From assembly GCA_039000515.1 (NCBI GenBank), contig JBCFYV010000012.1:8863486-8927485 (forward strand): a stretch of 64,000 bases of DNA, given 5' to 3'. This DNA is from Timema cristinae. Taxonomy: Eukaryota; Arthropoda; Insecta; Phasmatodea; Timematidae. How positions within the stretch are numbered: the stretch's first letter is position 1; every line of letters starts with the position of its first letter. This document shows positions 48,708 to 58,295 of the stretch, in pieces. Under the pieces are notes generated by a model. That model had not been told where the DNA came from, made no database searches, and saw only the letters and a program-made list of their open reading frames with translations. The translations under genes and the position numbers were made by a program.

Positions 48708-49638
48708 CAGGGGCAAAGGCGCGGAGGCGCGCGCCCCCCAACCCACGAATCCCCAGTTCCTTTTAAAGTTATTATTCGCACTCTCACGACAATTTTATCT
48801 TACCATAATAGTTTCAAGAAAAATATGTTTTTGGTTTAAGTAATAGCAGGCAATGTTTTTAAAATGGCATGCGGTTGGGCGCGAGGCGGTCAGCGCCTGA
48901 TATTGGAAACCAAACCTTCCTACCTCTTCACCTCTTATCTTCAAATGGCATGCAGTCAGGCGCGCGACGGTCAGCGCCTGACATAGTAGGCAAACCTTCC
49001 CTCGTTCCTTTCGTTGTCCTCCTCCTGCTGTAGCTAGCATTGTTTATTCTTCTTTTGAAGGCGCACTCCCTTACGCACCCTAAGGTTGAAAGCTTGTGAA
49101 ATGTGTATAGCGTGAACCAGCAATAATTGTTGTCAGTCATCCTGCGTGCTCCTGCATCTTGAGGATGTGTGTGGCGTGTGTGTTTATAATAATATTATGT
49201 AGGGTTATTTTAGGATAATGTTTATTTGAGTTATATGTTTTAATATTTTTTGTAACTAGGCTTAATATGAATAGTTCAATTCAAGCGCTTAAGACAACGA
49301 ATATTGCAAGATTAACTCTTGATCAAAAAAGAGAATAGAATTCATTAGGTAGGCCATGTCCTGAATTTTGTATGGAACAAAGTGAAAACACACATACCTA
49401 TATATTTATGCACATTACACAGCTGCAGTTTTTTCTACAACACATCCACGTCCTTTGGGGGAAGTTTTTTTTTTATCTTTCAATGTTGTTTGTGATATTA
49501 ATTTTTGAGTTTAACTAAATGAATATTTAGCAAAACATATTCCGAAATTTGTGTCTTCTTTTAAATATATTATTTAGAAATAATTTATTAATTAAACAGG
49601 CTGCGCCCTCCAGCTTCTAAAGTGACGAGCCGCCACTG
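48708..49638. mobile_element. Non-autonomous hAT element with perfect 8-bp duplication
   Basis: CCTTTTTG occurs immediately before (48700-48707) and after (49639-49646). The element begins CAGGGGCAAAGGCGCGGAGG and ends GACGAGCCGCCACTG, whose reverse is CAGTGGCGGCTCGTC; CAG...GGC termini and an 8-bp duplication define hAT insertions. No transposase frame is present. Confidence 0.85.
48862..49020. repeat. Two tandem copies of an approximately 81-bp unit within the hAT element
   Basis: Copies start at 48862 and 48943 with AAATGGCATGCGGT/AAATGGCATGCAGT and share GGTCAGCGCCTGA and CAAACCTTCC. They are CpG-rich. Confidence 0.75.
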
Positions 49639-50915
49639 CCTTTTTGTTAATAAAAGTGGATTCAAATCAGGATTTTCCATTAAAAATGAAGTTGTTTAAA
49701 CAATTGACATTCACACTTTAATCCATTCAGTCCAATTCAGTCCATAATCCCCTCTTCTTCACGTTGTCAGTCATTATTTTATATCTGAAACAATAAAGAA
49801 GTTTTTATTGAATAATTTTGTCAGGAGAAAAAATCAATGTGAACTGAACTTGATATGGCCATGGTGCACTTGATATCGCTACCTGGCTGGCCATATCAGG
49901 AGCAGGTCAGCTTTTATGAAAATCGTTTGATTATGAACAATTCGTAAAAGATACGCCATCAACAACACCAATCGAAAAAACATTAAAAACTGAATAGAAT
50001 ACGATGGTTTTCATGAAAAAAAGTATTTGAAAAACATGCGTAAAACAAGGGAGACTTACCAGAGAAAAACAAGAAGAGGTCCCACGTAAAACACAAAACA
50101 GGCAACTGATGACATATTGATCAACCTGGCTGGCTGGGAGATGATCACGTGACACACAAGCAGGTCCCCTCACTGTATGCTGATACCATGTAACGGATTT
50201 TTTGTTAGCTAACTCACAATAGGGGGGTGGCCATAACACGAGCACCCACCTTACTTGAGAAATTGCATCTCCAACTGACAATCTTAATTGATGATTAAGG
50301 CAATTCCACACGATAATAGAAGGGTACATTTGTTGTAGCCGTTGTGCAACACCTCATTTTCTTCCCAGCATGGTACTAGCACCATCACATCTAAGAGAAA
50401 CTAGATTGTTCTGAAGATATGTATGGTCGAATCCATACCTGCTGAGGCATGTTAGTAAGTGATCGGTAATTGTTTTCGCTGTTTGATCAGGCAATTCGAT
50501 CAAAGCTAAAAAAAAATGTGGATCAGGGGGGCATATTTGTTTCACATTTTAAATACACTATCAAAGTAGTGTTGATTCTGACATTTGTAGGCTCTTCCAT
50601 TATCACATATACTTTCTATTTATTTCAATTGGGCGTTTGCAGGCTCTAGACTTCGTTTCTCATGCAACGTGGTCAATTATGTTTGTAGCGCTAAATCTCG
50701 ATCGCAAACCAGGTGATATTACGGCACCATTTAATTGTTGCAAATGAAACAGTTCAGCATGATCAGAATATGGTCTACAAAGTTTTGCAATAAAATATGC
50801 AGTTCTAAAAAGTTTATTAGTGACCTCAACTTGAGTTTCATTTAAATGGTCTACAATTTTTTTTCAAACTTTTGTGATTTAGTTCACTGTATAATGTTTT
50901 CAGCGCTTATATGTG

Positions 50916-51489
50916 TGTTTAGTATAATTTACAATTGAATGAAAACTAAAGAAGCCTCTGGAGGACCAGTGTTACGAACACGGATAAATGAACTGTATTG
51001 TGGAAAGGAAATTGATAGAGGCAACTCACCTTCACTTTATGTGGTATAACTGGCAGTGTCCTGGCGCAGTCTTCTTCAACAACACACACGAATAAAAATC
51101 TAGACCACTTCCGGGTGAAGGGTTTACGGAACCTTATCACTTTGTCTTGATCGAGTCTCCGTGCACGGCACAAATTAATCAACACACTAAAAACTCCACG
51201 CCAGCGACACTTGGCGGGAAAACAATAAACATATAGTGGTCCAGGTATGGTCTTGTTGCCTCCAAGAGTGGGGAAGGTTAATGTAAGATATGAAAAAACC
51301 AAACAAACAGAACTAAACCTCAACAATAACAATCAAAACTCACAAACCAAAAAAAAAAAAAAAACAGTTCAATGTCGAGGCATAGAGAATCTAGATAAAA
51401 GGAGCACTATTCAAAGATATAACATAGAGGAATGAAAATGAAGTATAGGATTAGTAATATTCGTCAAACAATAGAAAACTATACAAACA
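50916..51489 (-). repeat. 3' LTR of the BEL element
   Basis: 574 bp, TGTTTAGTATAATTT...ACTATACAAACA on the plus strand. It matches 57256-57830 base for base as far as I compared, except 16 versus 17 A in the run near 51349. A 128-codon open frame inside both LTRs is identical but lacks domains and is taken as LTR sequence. Confidence 0.95.
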
Positions 51490-51510
51490 TACCGCCCACC
51501 AAAAACTAAA
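51490..51510 (-). other. Polypurine tract of the BEL element
   Basis: On the minus strand GTTTTTGGTGGGCGGTA lies directly before the 3' LTR, the place and G-rich makeup of a plus-strand priming site in BEL elements. Confidence 0.65.
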
Positions 51511-51583
51511 ATGAGTTTTTTAAGAACAACAAACCAGCAACAAAGATATGAACAGAATAATATTATAGGAGAATGTATCCTTC

Positions 51584-54500
51584 CTATTGATTAGGAAGTG
51601 GACATAATTTTACAACCGGTCGTTTGAGGGTCCCGTGCTCGGTGCGGACACTTACGACTCTCGTCATCCCATCCCTTCCAGGGTACACCTCTGCTACTCT
51701 TCCGAGCAGCCACCTGAGTGGGGGAAGATTGTCTTCCTTTATCAAGACTAACTGTCCTTCTTGTAAATTGACCTTGTTTGTAGTCCATTTTTGTCGCTGT
51801 TGGAGAGTATGGATATATTCCCTTGACCATCTTTGCCAAAAATGCTGATAGGCTTGTTGTATCAACTGCCAGCGTTTCAACCTGTTGGTAGGTAGCTCAG
51901 TTACGATCTCCTCAGGTGGTCTGGTGAGAGAATGACCCACTATGAAATGTCCTGGTGTCAATGGATCAAGGTCATTCGGATCCGCAGAGAGAGCACAAAG
52001 AGGCCTTGAATTTAGCACGGCTTCAATTTGAATGAAGAGCGTGGAGAGGCTTTCAAAGGTAAGTGTCTGATCACCCACCACTCGCTTTAGGTGAGTTTTT
52101 GCCGACTTGATACCAGCCTCCCATAGTCCACCAAAATGTGGAGCTGAAGGTGGGTTGAAATGCCAATTTATGCCTTGGACCGAAAGTTTATCTGTTACCA
52201 CTTTGGTTTCGGTATGGGATTCTAGATGCCTTTGTATTTCTGTAAAATGGCGCTTGGCACCTACAAAGTTTGTGCCACAGTCGCTATAAATGTCTGAGCA
52301 CATACCCCGACGGGAAATAAACCGAAGAACGGCATCAAGAAAGGCCCTTGTGCTTAAGTCTGATACCACTTCAAGGTGCACTGCCTTAGTTGCCAAGCAC
52401 ACAAACAAACATAAATAAGCCTTGAGCACCTTAGAATTCCTTAATTCAGATGATTTTATCTGGAAGGGTCCTCCATAATCCACTCCAACTCGCACAAATG
52501 GTCTTGATTGCTGCACACGCATTGCTGGGAGGTCCCCCATGAATGGTTGGAGAGCAGGTGCCTTAAATCGAAAACATCTCATACACTTGAAGATCCGGGT
52601 TTTTATAACAGTGCGTGCTGAGAGAATCCAGTACTGGTCTTGAATGAGTGAGTGGGTTGTTCGAAGTCCAGCATGAAAATGAGATACATGGTAGTGATCA
52701 ACAATGATATCGGTGATATGACTATTTTTAGGCAACAGAAGAGGATGTTTTGTGTCATACCGCAGTGAAGAGTGTCTCAAGCGACCTCCTACCCTCAATA
52801 GGCCCTCCTGGTCGAGAAACGGGTTTAGGCCCCTCACGCGGGGTGAACATTCCCGGCCCTTCTTTATTTCTTCAAGTTCTGACTCAAACGCCTGTTGTTG
52901 AACTTGTTTGATACATAACATGCGGGCCGTCTTGAGCTCCTTGGACAACAATGGGCCTTTACAACGATCTTGATTCTTTACTTTGGAGTTCTGAATAAAC
53001 CGTGCTAAAAATGCGATGACTCGTTGCAGCTTTACCCATGATGAGAAACGTTTGAGAAGGTCTGCCCACCAAGTATTCACTTCTGCTACTAGACTGGTAA
53101 CCCTTACAATCTTTAATTCAGGTAACTCTACCTGGCAAGTCACCTCAGGCAGCTTGGGCCAACTACTAATGGGTTGTTTCAGCCACTCTGGTCCTGTCCA
53201 CCAGATGTGGAAATTTGTCAACTCTTCAGGATGTAAGCCTCTAGATGCACAATCAGCCGGATTTGAATTAGATGGGACATGTCTCCAATGTTGTGCTGGT
53301 ATTGCTGCTTGAATTTGGGCTACTCTGTTGGCAACGAATGTTTTCAAAAGATGTGGTGACGTTTGAATCCATGCCAAAACGATGGTAGAATCTGACCAAG
53401 TATACACAGTTGACACCTGTAATCGTTGTTTAAGGTTCTGCTGCACCCACTCCATAAGTGTGGCTAGGAGCTGAGCCCCACAAAGCTCAAGCCTAGGAAG
53501 AGATAAACTCTTAACCGGAGCTACTCTTGACTTGGCAATAAGGTTGTTGACTTGAATTTCTCCATTGCCCGTGGTAGTTCGAAGATAGACGACTGCTGCA
53601 TATCCTTTGATAGATGCATCACAAAATCCATGAAGCTGGCAATTAATAGCATCACTGGTTGGTAGAAATCTGTTGATCTTGACATGTGTAAGAACATGAA
53701 AGTTTGAACAAAACCTTTGCCACCCTTGTCCGAGCTCTGGTGGAAGTGGTTCATCCCAATCAAGTCTTATGGTCCACAAAATCTGCATGAACGCCTTAGC
53801 CCAGAACACCACTGGAGATAGCCACCCCACAGGATCAAATATCCTAGCAATATTTGAGAGAACTGCCCTCTTCGTTACTGTAATCTCAGAGGGATGTACA
53901 TGATAAGAGAATGAATCTGATGTGGGGTCCCATTCCAGTCCTAATATCTTAATTATTTGATCTCCATCTTCTTCAAACATGAGGGGAACTTCACGGTGTT
54001 CATTTGGTATCCTCTTTAATACTTCAGGGTGGTTGCTAGACCATTTTCTAAGTTGGAAGCCTCCTAAGCTTAGCAATTCAATCAGCTCGGTTTGTAAACT
54101 GAGAGCAGATTCCACTGAATCAGCACCAGTGACTATGTCATCAACAAAAATGTCCTTACATAGGACCTGGGCAGCACGAGGGTAACGAAGTTTTTCATCA
54201 GAAGCGAGTTGACGCAGGGATCGCATCGCTAAGTACGGAGCTGAAGATACACCATAAGTCACAGTATTCAATTGATATTCTTGAATCTGTTGATCAGGGG
54301 ATTCGCGCCACAGTATTACCTGGTAATGTCGGTCATCCGGAGTGACAAGTATTTGTCGATACATCTTGCATATATCAGTGGTGAGCACAATGGGATGAAA
54401 TCGAAAATTCATAACAATTTCCACAATTTCCCTTTGCAGTTTGGGACCCTTCAATAATGTATCATTCAGTGACTGACCCGATGATGTTGCTGCAGAAGCG

Positions 54501-55249
54501 TCAAATACAACTCTCAGTTTGGTGGTTGAACTAGATTCTTTGGATACGCAATGATGTGGAATATAGTATTTAATGTCTTGGATCATTGATGGTTCAATGC
54601 GCTGCATGTGACCGAGTTCTTCATATTCCTTTAGAAAGGTCACATACTGTTCCTTTAGTTGTGGGTAACGAGCTAGGCGACGTTCCAGCTGAATGAGTCT
54701 CTTGACTGCTTGTTGATGTGATTCTCCCAGCTCTGGTTGTGCATCATTGAAAGGTAGCCGAACAATGTATCTACCCTCATTGTCACGAGTGTGTGTTGTC
54801 ACATAGTGTGCCTCACACATAGCTTCATTAGGGTCAATGTGTTTAGTCACGGGTAATTCTTCCACCTCCCAGAAGCGTCGCAAAACATTGTCAAGTGATG
54901 GTTCAGTAGCAACAAAAAAAGATGAGACACTAGAAGTTATAAGTGGTTGAGGTCCTATTCGACCAATTATGATCCAGCCAAAAATGCTATGCAATCCTGA
55001 GGGACAATTAGATGAACTTGAATACCGCCCACCATCAAAGATCTCGGGGTATACATCTGCACCTAAGAGAATGTCAATCGGCCCTGGTACATGAAAATGA
55101 GGGTCAGCCAGCTGAAGATGAGCAAACTCCTGAACCATATCTTTAGAAAGCATGGTTGATGGCATTCCCGATGTGATTTTACTTAGAATGATAGCCTCGG
55201 TGATCAACTGAGGACCATAAACACCACAGGGTTTCACCTCACATATCAC
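51584..55249 (-). CDS. pol: BEL/Pao Pol: protease end, reverse transcriptase, RNase H, integrase
   Basis: A 1,221-codon open frame. Residues 1-100 are the rest of the protease and the following A17-type linker (IDILLGADVYPEI). Reverse transcriptase spans roughly 240-480, with the first catalytic Asp in LTTDICKMYRQI (Asp292) and FVDDI at 368-372 as the active-site box (Tyr to Phe variant common in the group). RNase H follows with Asp544, Glu588, Asp620 and Asp666 in place. The integrase has a His/Cys zinc region (HYHVSHFH at 852-859, CMRC at 889-892) and the catalytic triad Asp924, Asp990 and Glu1044. A C-terminal region (1150-1221) resembles the DUF5641 tail of these elements. The track's first codon is GTG, so Pol is not expected to start here: it should be made as a fusion with Gag. 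All catalytic residues are intact. Confidence 0.95.
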   Translation of the reverse strand: MICEVKPCGVYGPQLITEAIILSKITSGMPSTMLSKDMVQEFAHLQLADPHFHVPGPIDILLGADVYPEIFDGGRYSSSSNCPSGLHSIFGWIIIGRIGPQPLITSSVSSFFVATEPSLDNVLRRFWEVEELPVTKHIDPNEAMCEAHYVTTHTRDNEGRYIVRLPFNDAQPELGESHQQAVKRLIQLERRLARYPQLKEQYVTFLKEYEELGHMQRIEPSMIQDIKYYIPHHCVSKESSSTTKLRVVFDASAATSSGQSLNDTLLKGPKLQREIVEIVMNFRFHPIVLTTDICKMYRQILVTPDDRHYQVILWRESPDQQIQEYQLNTVTYGVSSAPYLAMRSLRQLASDEKLRYPRAAQVLCKDIFVDDIVTGADSVESALSLQTELIELLSLGGFQLRKWSSNHPEVLKRIPNEHREVPLMFEEDGDQIIKILGLEWDPTSDSFSYHVHPSEITVTKRAVLSNIARIFDPVGWLSPVVFWAKAFMQILWTIRLDWDEPLPPELGQGWQRFCSNFHVLTHVKINRFLPTSDAINCQLHGFCDASIKGYAAVVYLRTTTGNGEIQVNNLIAKSRVAPVKSLSLPRLELCGAQLLATLMEWVQQNLKQRLQVSTVYTWSDSTIVLAWIQTSPHLLKTFVANRVAQIQAAIPAQHWRHVPSNSNPADCASRGLHPEELTNFHIWWTGPEWLKQPISSWPKLPEVTCQVELPELKIVRVTSLVAEVNTWWADLLKRFSSWVKLQRVIAFLARFIQNSKVKNQDRCKGPLLSKELKTARMLCIKQVQQQAFESELEEIKKGRECSPRVRGLNPFLDQEGLLRVGGRLRHSSLRYDTKHPLLLPKNSHITDIIVDHYHVSHFHAGLRTTHSLIQDQYWILSARTVIKTRIFKCMRCFRFKAPALQPFMGDLPAMRVQQSRPFVRVGVDYGGPFQIKSSELRNSKVLKAYLCLFVCLATKAVHLEVVSDLSTRAFLDAVLRFISRRGMCSDIYSDCGTNFVGAKRHFTEIQRHLESHTETKVVTDKLSVQGINWHFNPPSAPHFGGLWEAGIKSAKTHLKRVVGDQTLTFESLSTLFIQIEAVLNSRPLCALSADPNDLDPLTPGHFIVGHSLTRPPEEIVTELPTNRLKRWQLIQQAYQHFWQRWSREYIHTLQQRQKWTTNKVNLQEGQLVLIKEDNLPPLRWLLGRVAEVYPGRDGMTRVVSVRTEHGTLKRPVVKLCPLPNQ

Positions 55250-56862
55250 AACCCCTTGTTGGTTTGCACAGTTGACTGAGAGATCCCTTTAATCGGAATT
55301 TTCAACTTGCGACGTGGCAGGCACAGCCGGTGAGCACAGTCTTCAGTAATAAATGATGATTGTGACGCACAATCTATCAACACTCTAACCTTCTGATAAG
55401 CACCGTGCCCATCCTTAACCTGTACTACAGCGGTTCCCAACAAGACTGTAGTAAGGCTCACAGAACTGGTGGTAAGTGAGTTGATGTGTTCACCCCGTGT
55501 AACAGTGCCTTCATGGCCTGGTGAATGAGCCTGATGGGTAGCATCACCTTGCATATATCTACTGTCTCTATGGGTGGGATCAGTGTGAGAGCTGGTAAAA
55601 CGTTGGTTTGAGCTAAACGATCCTTGACCGCAAGTGTCAGTGCCTTGATTAATTGACCCTATGTGCAACAATGTGTGATGAGTTTGATTGCAGTGTGGAC
55701 ACTTGAATTTTGAGGAACACTCCTTTACTTGGTGCGATCCCTTTAAACAATTAAAACACAAATTATTTGACTTTACCCAATCCCGGCGTTGTGTCGGTGT
55801 CTTGCTCGTGAACACTGGACACTTATAGATACTATGGTTAGCTTGACACACAGAGCAGTGACCTTGATTTGAATCAACATAAAATGATCTTCTCACTCCA
55901 ACAGGTGAATTTAGTTTTCCTTCCATCCTCCTGTTGGTTGCTATATGTCTAGTACTCGCGCTAGTTTGCAGTGATATACCTTGATTTGCAGATGACAGTG
56001 CTTTGCATTGATTTTCAAGAAATTCCAAAAGTTGATCAAAGCTTGGTAGTTTGGTAGCCGTGTGCGCAAGTTCAAACATCAGCCGTGTCTCTCTATCTAA
56101 CTTGTTCAGTGTCAAGTTTAGTAAGATAAAACTCCACTCACAAACTGGAAACTTTAACACATTAAGTGCACCCAAGTTCTCCTTAAATGTGTCCACTAGC
56201 GCCCTTAAGTTCTGTGGCGACCTTGAGGTTAGACCCGGGAATTGCGTTATCTTCTCTAAATGTGTAGTAGCTATTGACCTCACATCTTGGTAACGTTCTG
56301 TAAGAGTCGCCCAGGCTAACGGGTAGTTCTCATCTGACACCGGTAGTGACTTTAATAAAGTCAGGGGCTCACCAGATAATGTCGTCAAAAGATATTGAAA
56401 CCTTTCCACTGGTGTTAAGGTTTTGTTTGTATGAATGAGAGAGACGTACAAGTCATGAAATGTTGTCCAGTCAGTGTTTATACCACTAAATGTGGGCAGT
56501 TGCAACTTGGGCAATTTTGCTGACAATGCCTTTACCGGAGGCCCATTATCATTTCCCGACGTGGATGAAGGCTTAGTAATCCGTGCATAAATCTCCTTAA
56601 CCTGGTAGTAGGTCATGTCAAAGTCCTCAATCAACTTGTCATGTGCTTCAACATCAAAGTCCCTCTTAGATTTTCTTGCCGCGACTCCTAACTCAACGTG
56701 AGTTTCTTCAAAATCCCTCCTTAAATGTTCTAAGTCTGAACAATGTGCCTTAAATAGCTCTAGTTTGGTAATGTCACCTTGAACCTGTTCCGACAGCTTG
56801 TAAAGTCTATTAACCCGGCCAGTTATCACCTTAAACCTAGCTTCAAGGTGTGCATAAGACAT
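55246..56862 (-). CDS. gag: BEL/Pao Gag with N-terminal part of protease
   Basis: The first ATG in frame is at 56862 (MSYAHLEARF); the frame is open a few codons upstream only from GTG. Numbering from that upstream edge, a coiled-coil-like N-terminus (1-110) leads into a DUF1759-type capsid region at about 125-270 (LPTFSGINTDWTTFHDLYVS). Zinc knuckles follow: C342/C345/H349/C354, a canonical CCHC at C375/C378/H383/C388, and CPHC at 394-397 with following His. Residues 498-510 hold the aspartic protease start VRVLIDCASQSSF, the D-S/A-type box of BEL proteases. The frame stops at TGA (55248-55246) within the protease, and Pol continues one base back. Family members usually have one long Gag-Pol frame, so the break is either a programmed -1 shift, a recent mutation or an assembly indel in the nearby GGGG run. 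Confidence 0.93.
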   Translation of the reverse strand: MSYAHLEARFKVITGRVNRLYKLSEQVQGDITKLELFKAHCSDLEHLRRDFEETHVELGVAARKSKRDFDVEAHDKLIEDFDMTYYQVKEIYARITKPSSTSGNDNGPPVKALSAKLPKLQLPTFSGINTDWTTFHDLYVSLIHTNKTLTPVERFQYLLTTLSGEPLTLLKSLPVSDENYPLAWATLTERYQDVRSIATTHLEKITQFPGLTSRSPQNLRALVDTFKENLGALNVLKFPVCEWSFILLNLTLNKLDRETRLMFELAHTATKLPSFDQLLEFLENQCKALSSANQGISLQTSASTRHIATNRRMEGKLNSPVGVRRSFYVDSNQGHCSVCQANHSIYKCPVFTSKTPTQRRDWVKSNNLCFNCLKGSHQVKECSSKFKCPHCNQTHHTLLHIGSINQGTDTCGQGSFSSNQRFTSSHTDPTHRDSRYMQGDATHQAHSPGHEGTVTRGEHINSLTTSSVSLTTVLLGTAVVQVKDGHGAYQKVRVLIDCASQSSFITEDCAHRLCLPRRKLKIPIKGISQSTVQTNKGL

Positions 56863-57229
56863 GATGATAGAAACTAACACAAATTAATGTAAACTAACGG
56901 GAACTAAATACAAACGTAAGCAAACAAGAAACTAACTATAAACATAAACAAAACAGTCAAAACACAGCCATCGATTACATCCCGACTCTCGACCAATAAC
57001 ACATGGTCGACATCACTCGATCACTATTACATACGATGCACAATAGATATGGCTAGCGATTAATCGCTAACTCTCAAACGATATATCGAACTGATGACGC
57101 CACTAATCCAACTGACCCAGCATGGCCGAAATATGACGTGAACAAATGATACAAGAAATAAACCAAATAAACAAATAAGTTGCTCTATCCACCCTAAAAC
57201 AAAGAAACGCCAAGGAACACTGAAACACG

Positions 57230-57252
57230 TATCCTCGGCCCGGATGGACCAA
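57230..57252 (-). other. Primer-binding site of the BEL element
   Basis: Minus-strand sequence TGGTCCATCCGGGCCGAGG starts about 4 bases after the 5' LTR. TGG at this place pairs with the CCA end of a tRNA. I cannot assign the tRNA with confidence. Confidence 0.65.
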
Positions 57253-57255
57253 AAA

Positions 57256-57830
57256 TGTTTAGTATAATTTACAATTGAATGAAAACTAAAGAAGCCTCTG
57301 GAGGACCAGTGTTACGAACACGGATAAATGAACTGTATTGTGGAAAGGAAATTGATAGAGGCAACTCACCTTCACTTTATGTGGTATAACTGGCAGTGTC
57401 CTGGCGCAGTCTTCTTCAACAACACACACGAATAAAAATCTAGACCACTTCCGGGTGAAGGGTTTACGGAACCTTATCACTTTGTCTTGATCGAGTCTCC
57501 GTGCACGGCACAAATTAATCAACACACTAAAAACTCCACGCCAGCGACACTTGGCGGGAAAACAATAAACATATAGTGGTCCAGGTATGGTCTTGTTGCC
57601 TCCAAGAGTGGGGAAGGTTAATGTAAGATATGAAAAAACCAAACAAACAGAACTAAACCTCAACAATAACAATCAAAACTCACAAACCAAAAAAAAAAAA
57701 AAAAACAGTTCAATGTCGAGGCATAGAGAATCTAGATAAAAGGAGCACTATTCAAAGATATAACATAGAGGAATGAAAATGAAGTATAGGATTAGTAATA
57801 TTCGTCAAACAATAGAAAACTATACAAACA
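57256..57830 (-). repeat. 5' LTR of the BEL element
   Basis: 575 bp; see the 3' LTR. It drives transcription towards lower coordinates, against the host gene. Confidence 0.95.
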
Positions 57831-58295
57831 ATGTGACTGGGACTTTGAATGCTCAAATAGTTTTTTCCTCGATGATGTAAGTTGCACTGCACAAATGCTA
57901 CCATTAAACGAAATTGACCCCGAACTCCATTCCTTGTAAACTTTCAGTCCTTGCGATTTCAATGAACCTAAAGTTGTCACGATTCAACAAGTTGAACACC
58001 ATATTTTACCAGACTTACACACAATCCACGGGACGGTTTTTTTCCTTCTCGTCCCACATAGCAGCAGCCCAAATTTCAGGCCATTCGGACTTGAGAACAT
58101 TATCACTAGTATTGTTGCTAGTTCAATTATCTTCTTTTGGAGTCACTTCACTAACAACTCAAACACCATCTCCTTTTGGAATCATTTCTCTCATTGCCAA
58201 CACTCCAACACTTTTATTTTCTTCGGTGTGTGCTAATTGTCTCTTATTTTGAGTAACAAATGCGTCCATGCACGTTTGTTTTCGTTTAGCACTCA

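Larger units (their letters stand above)
48373..50251. mobile_element. TA-flanked TIR element inside the KIAA1586-like gene
   Basis: The element starts AGGTGGGTGTCCCTGATATAGCCA. Its other end, reversed, is AGGTGGGTGCTCGTGTTATGGCCA, about 24 bp with 5 mismatches. TA lies on each side (48371-48372 and 50252-50253). Taking out the element and one TA rejoins the interrupted frame as SQVRGVDNFH, the expected order for the family. Words like TGATATGGCCATGG and CTGGCCATATCAGG recur near the right end (49850-49905), and TAGTGGCCATGTTAT near 48555, as subterminal repeats. It has no transposase. A 931-bp hAT-type element sits inside it. Confidence 0.85.
50916..57830 (-). mobile_element. Complete BEL/Pao LTR retrotransposon, minus orientation
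   Basis: The element is 6,915 bp, bounded by TG...CA long terminal repeats and a 5-bp target duplication ATGTG (50911-50915 and 57831-57835). Minus-strand order is 5' LTR, primer-binding site, gag with zinc knuckles, protease, reverse transcriptase, RNase H, integrase, polypurine tract, 3' LTR. This is the BEL/Pao order with no envelope gene. The only defect seen is a one-base frame change inside the protease. The two LTRs look identical except for one A in a homopolymer, so the insertion is recent. It lies inside the KIAA1586-like pseudogene and antisense to the host gene. Confidence 0.95.
47242..58295 (-). pseudogene. KIAA1586-like hAT-family gene, split by three nested insertions
   Basis: Read on the minus strand. 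The start is MSAKRKQTCMDAFVTQNKRQ at 58295; a zinc-finger-like part reads LKSQGLKVYKEWSS and RKKLFEHSKSQSH (to 57831). Beyond the BEL element come FRTAYFIAKLCRPYSDHAEL and FDHTYLQNNLVSLRCDGAST. Next, PSIIVWNCLNHQLRLSVGDA runs to about 50252, followed beyond the TA element by FHTFMNKLYSLYSQSPKNQN. The hAT dimerisation end PCNSSECERGFSTMDQLR lies near 47480 and the stop at 47242-47244. This is the layout of KIAA1586/ZMYM-like proteins derived from hAT transposases. Single-base stops (for example TGA after MLGRK near 50365, and another near 50670) and frameshifts show it is dead apart from the insertions. It is antisense within the host gene's fourth intron. Whether it was a transposon or a domesticated copy is unclear; no hAT ends were found around it. 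Confidence 0.8.

Noticed and set aside
50946..51332. 128-codon open frame, repeated exactly at 57286-57672
   Set aside because: It lies wholly inside the two LTRs and its identity only reflects LTR identity; no domain was recognised.
51584..56862. Envelope gene in the BEL element (endogenous retrovirus)
   Set aside because: After integrase the frame ends about 90 bp before the 3' LTR; there is no room for or trace of an env frame.
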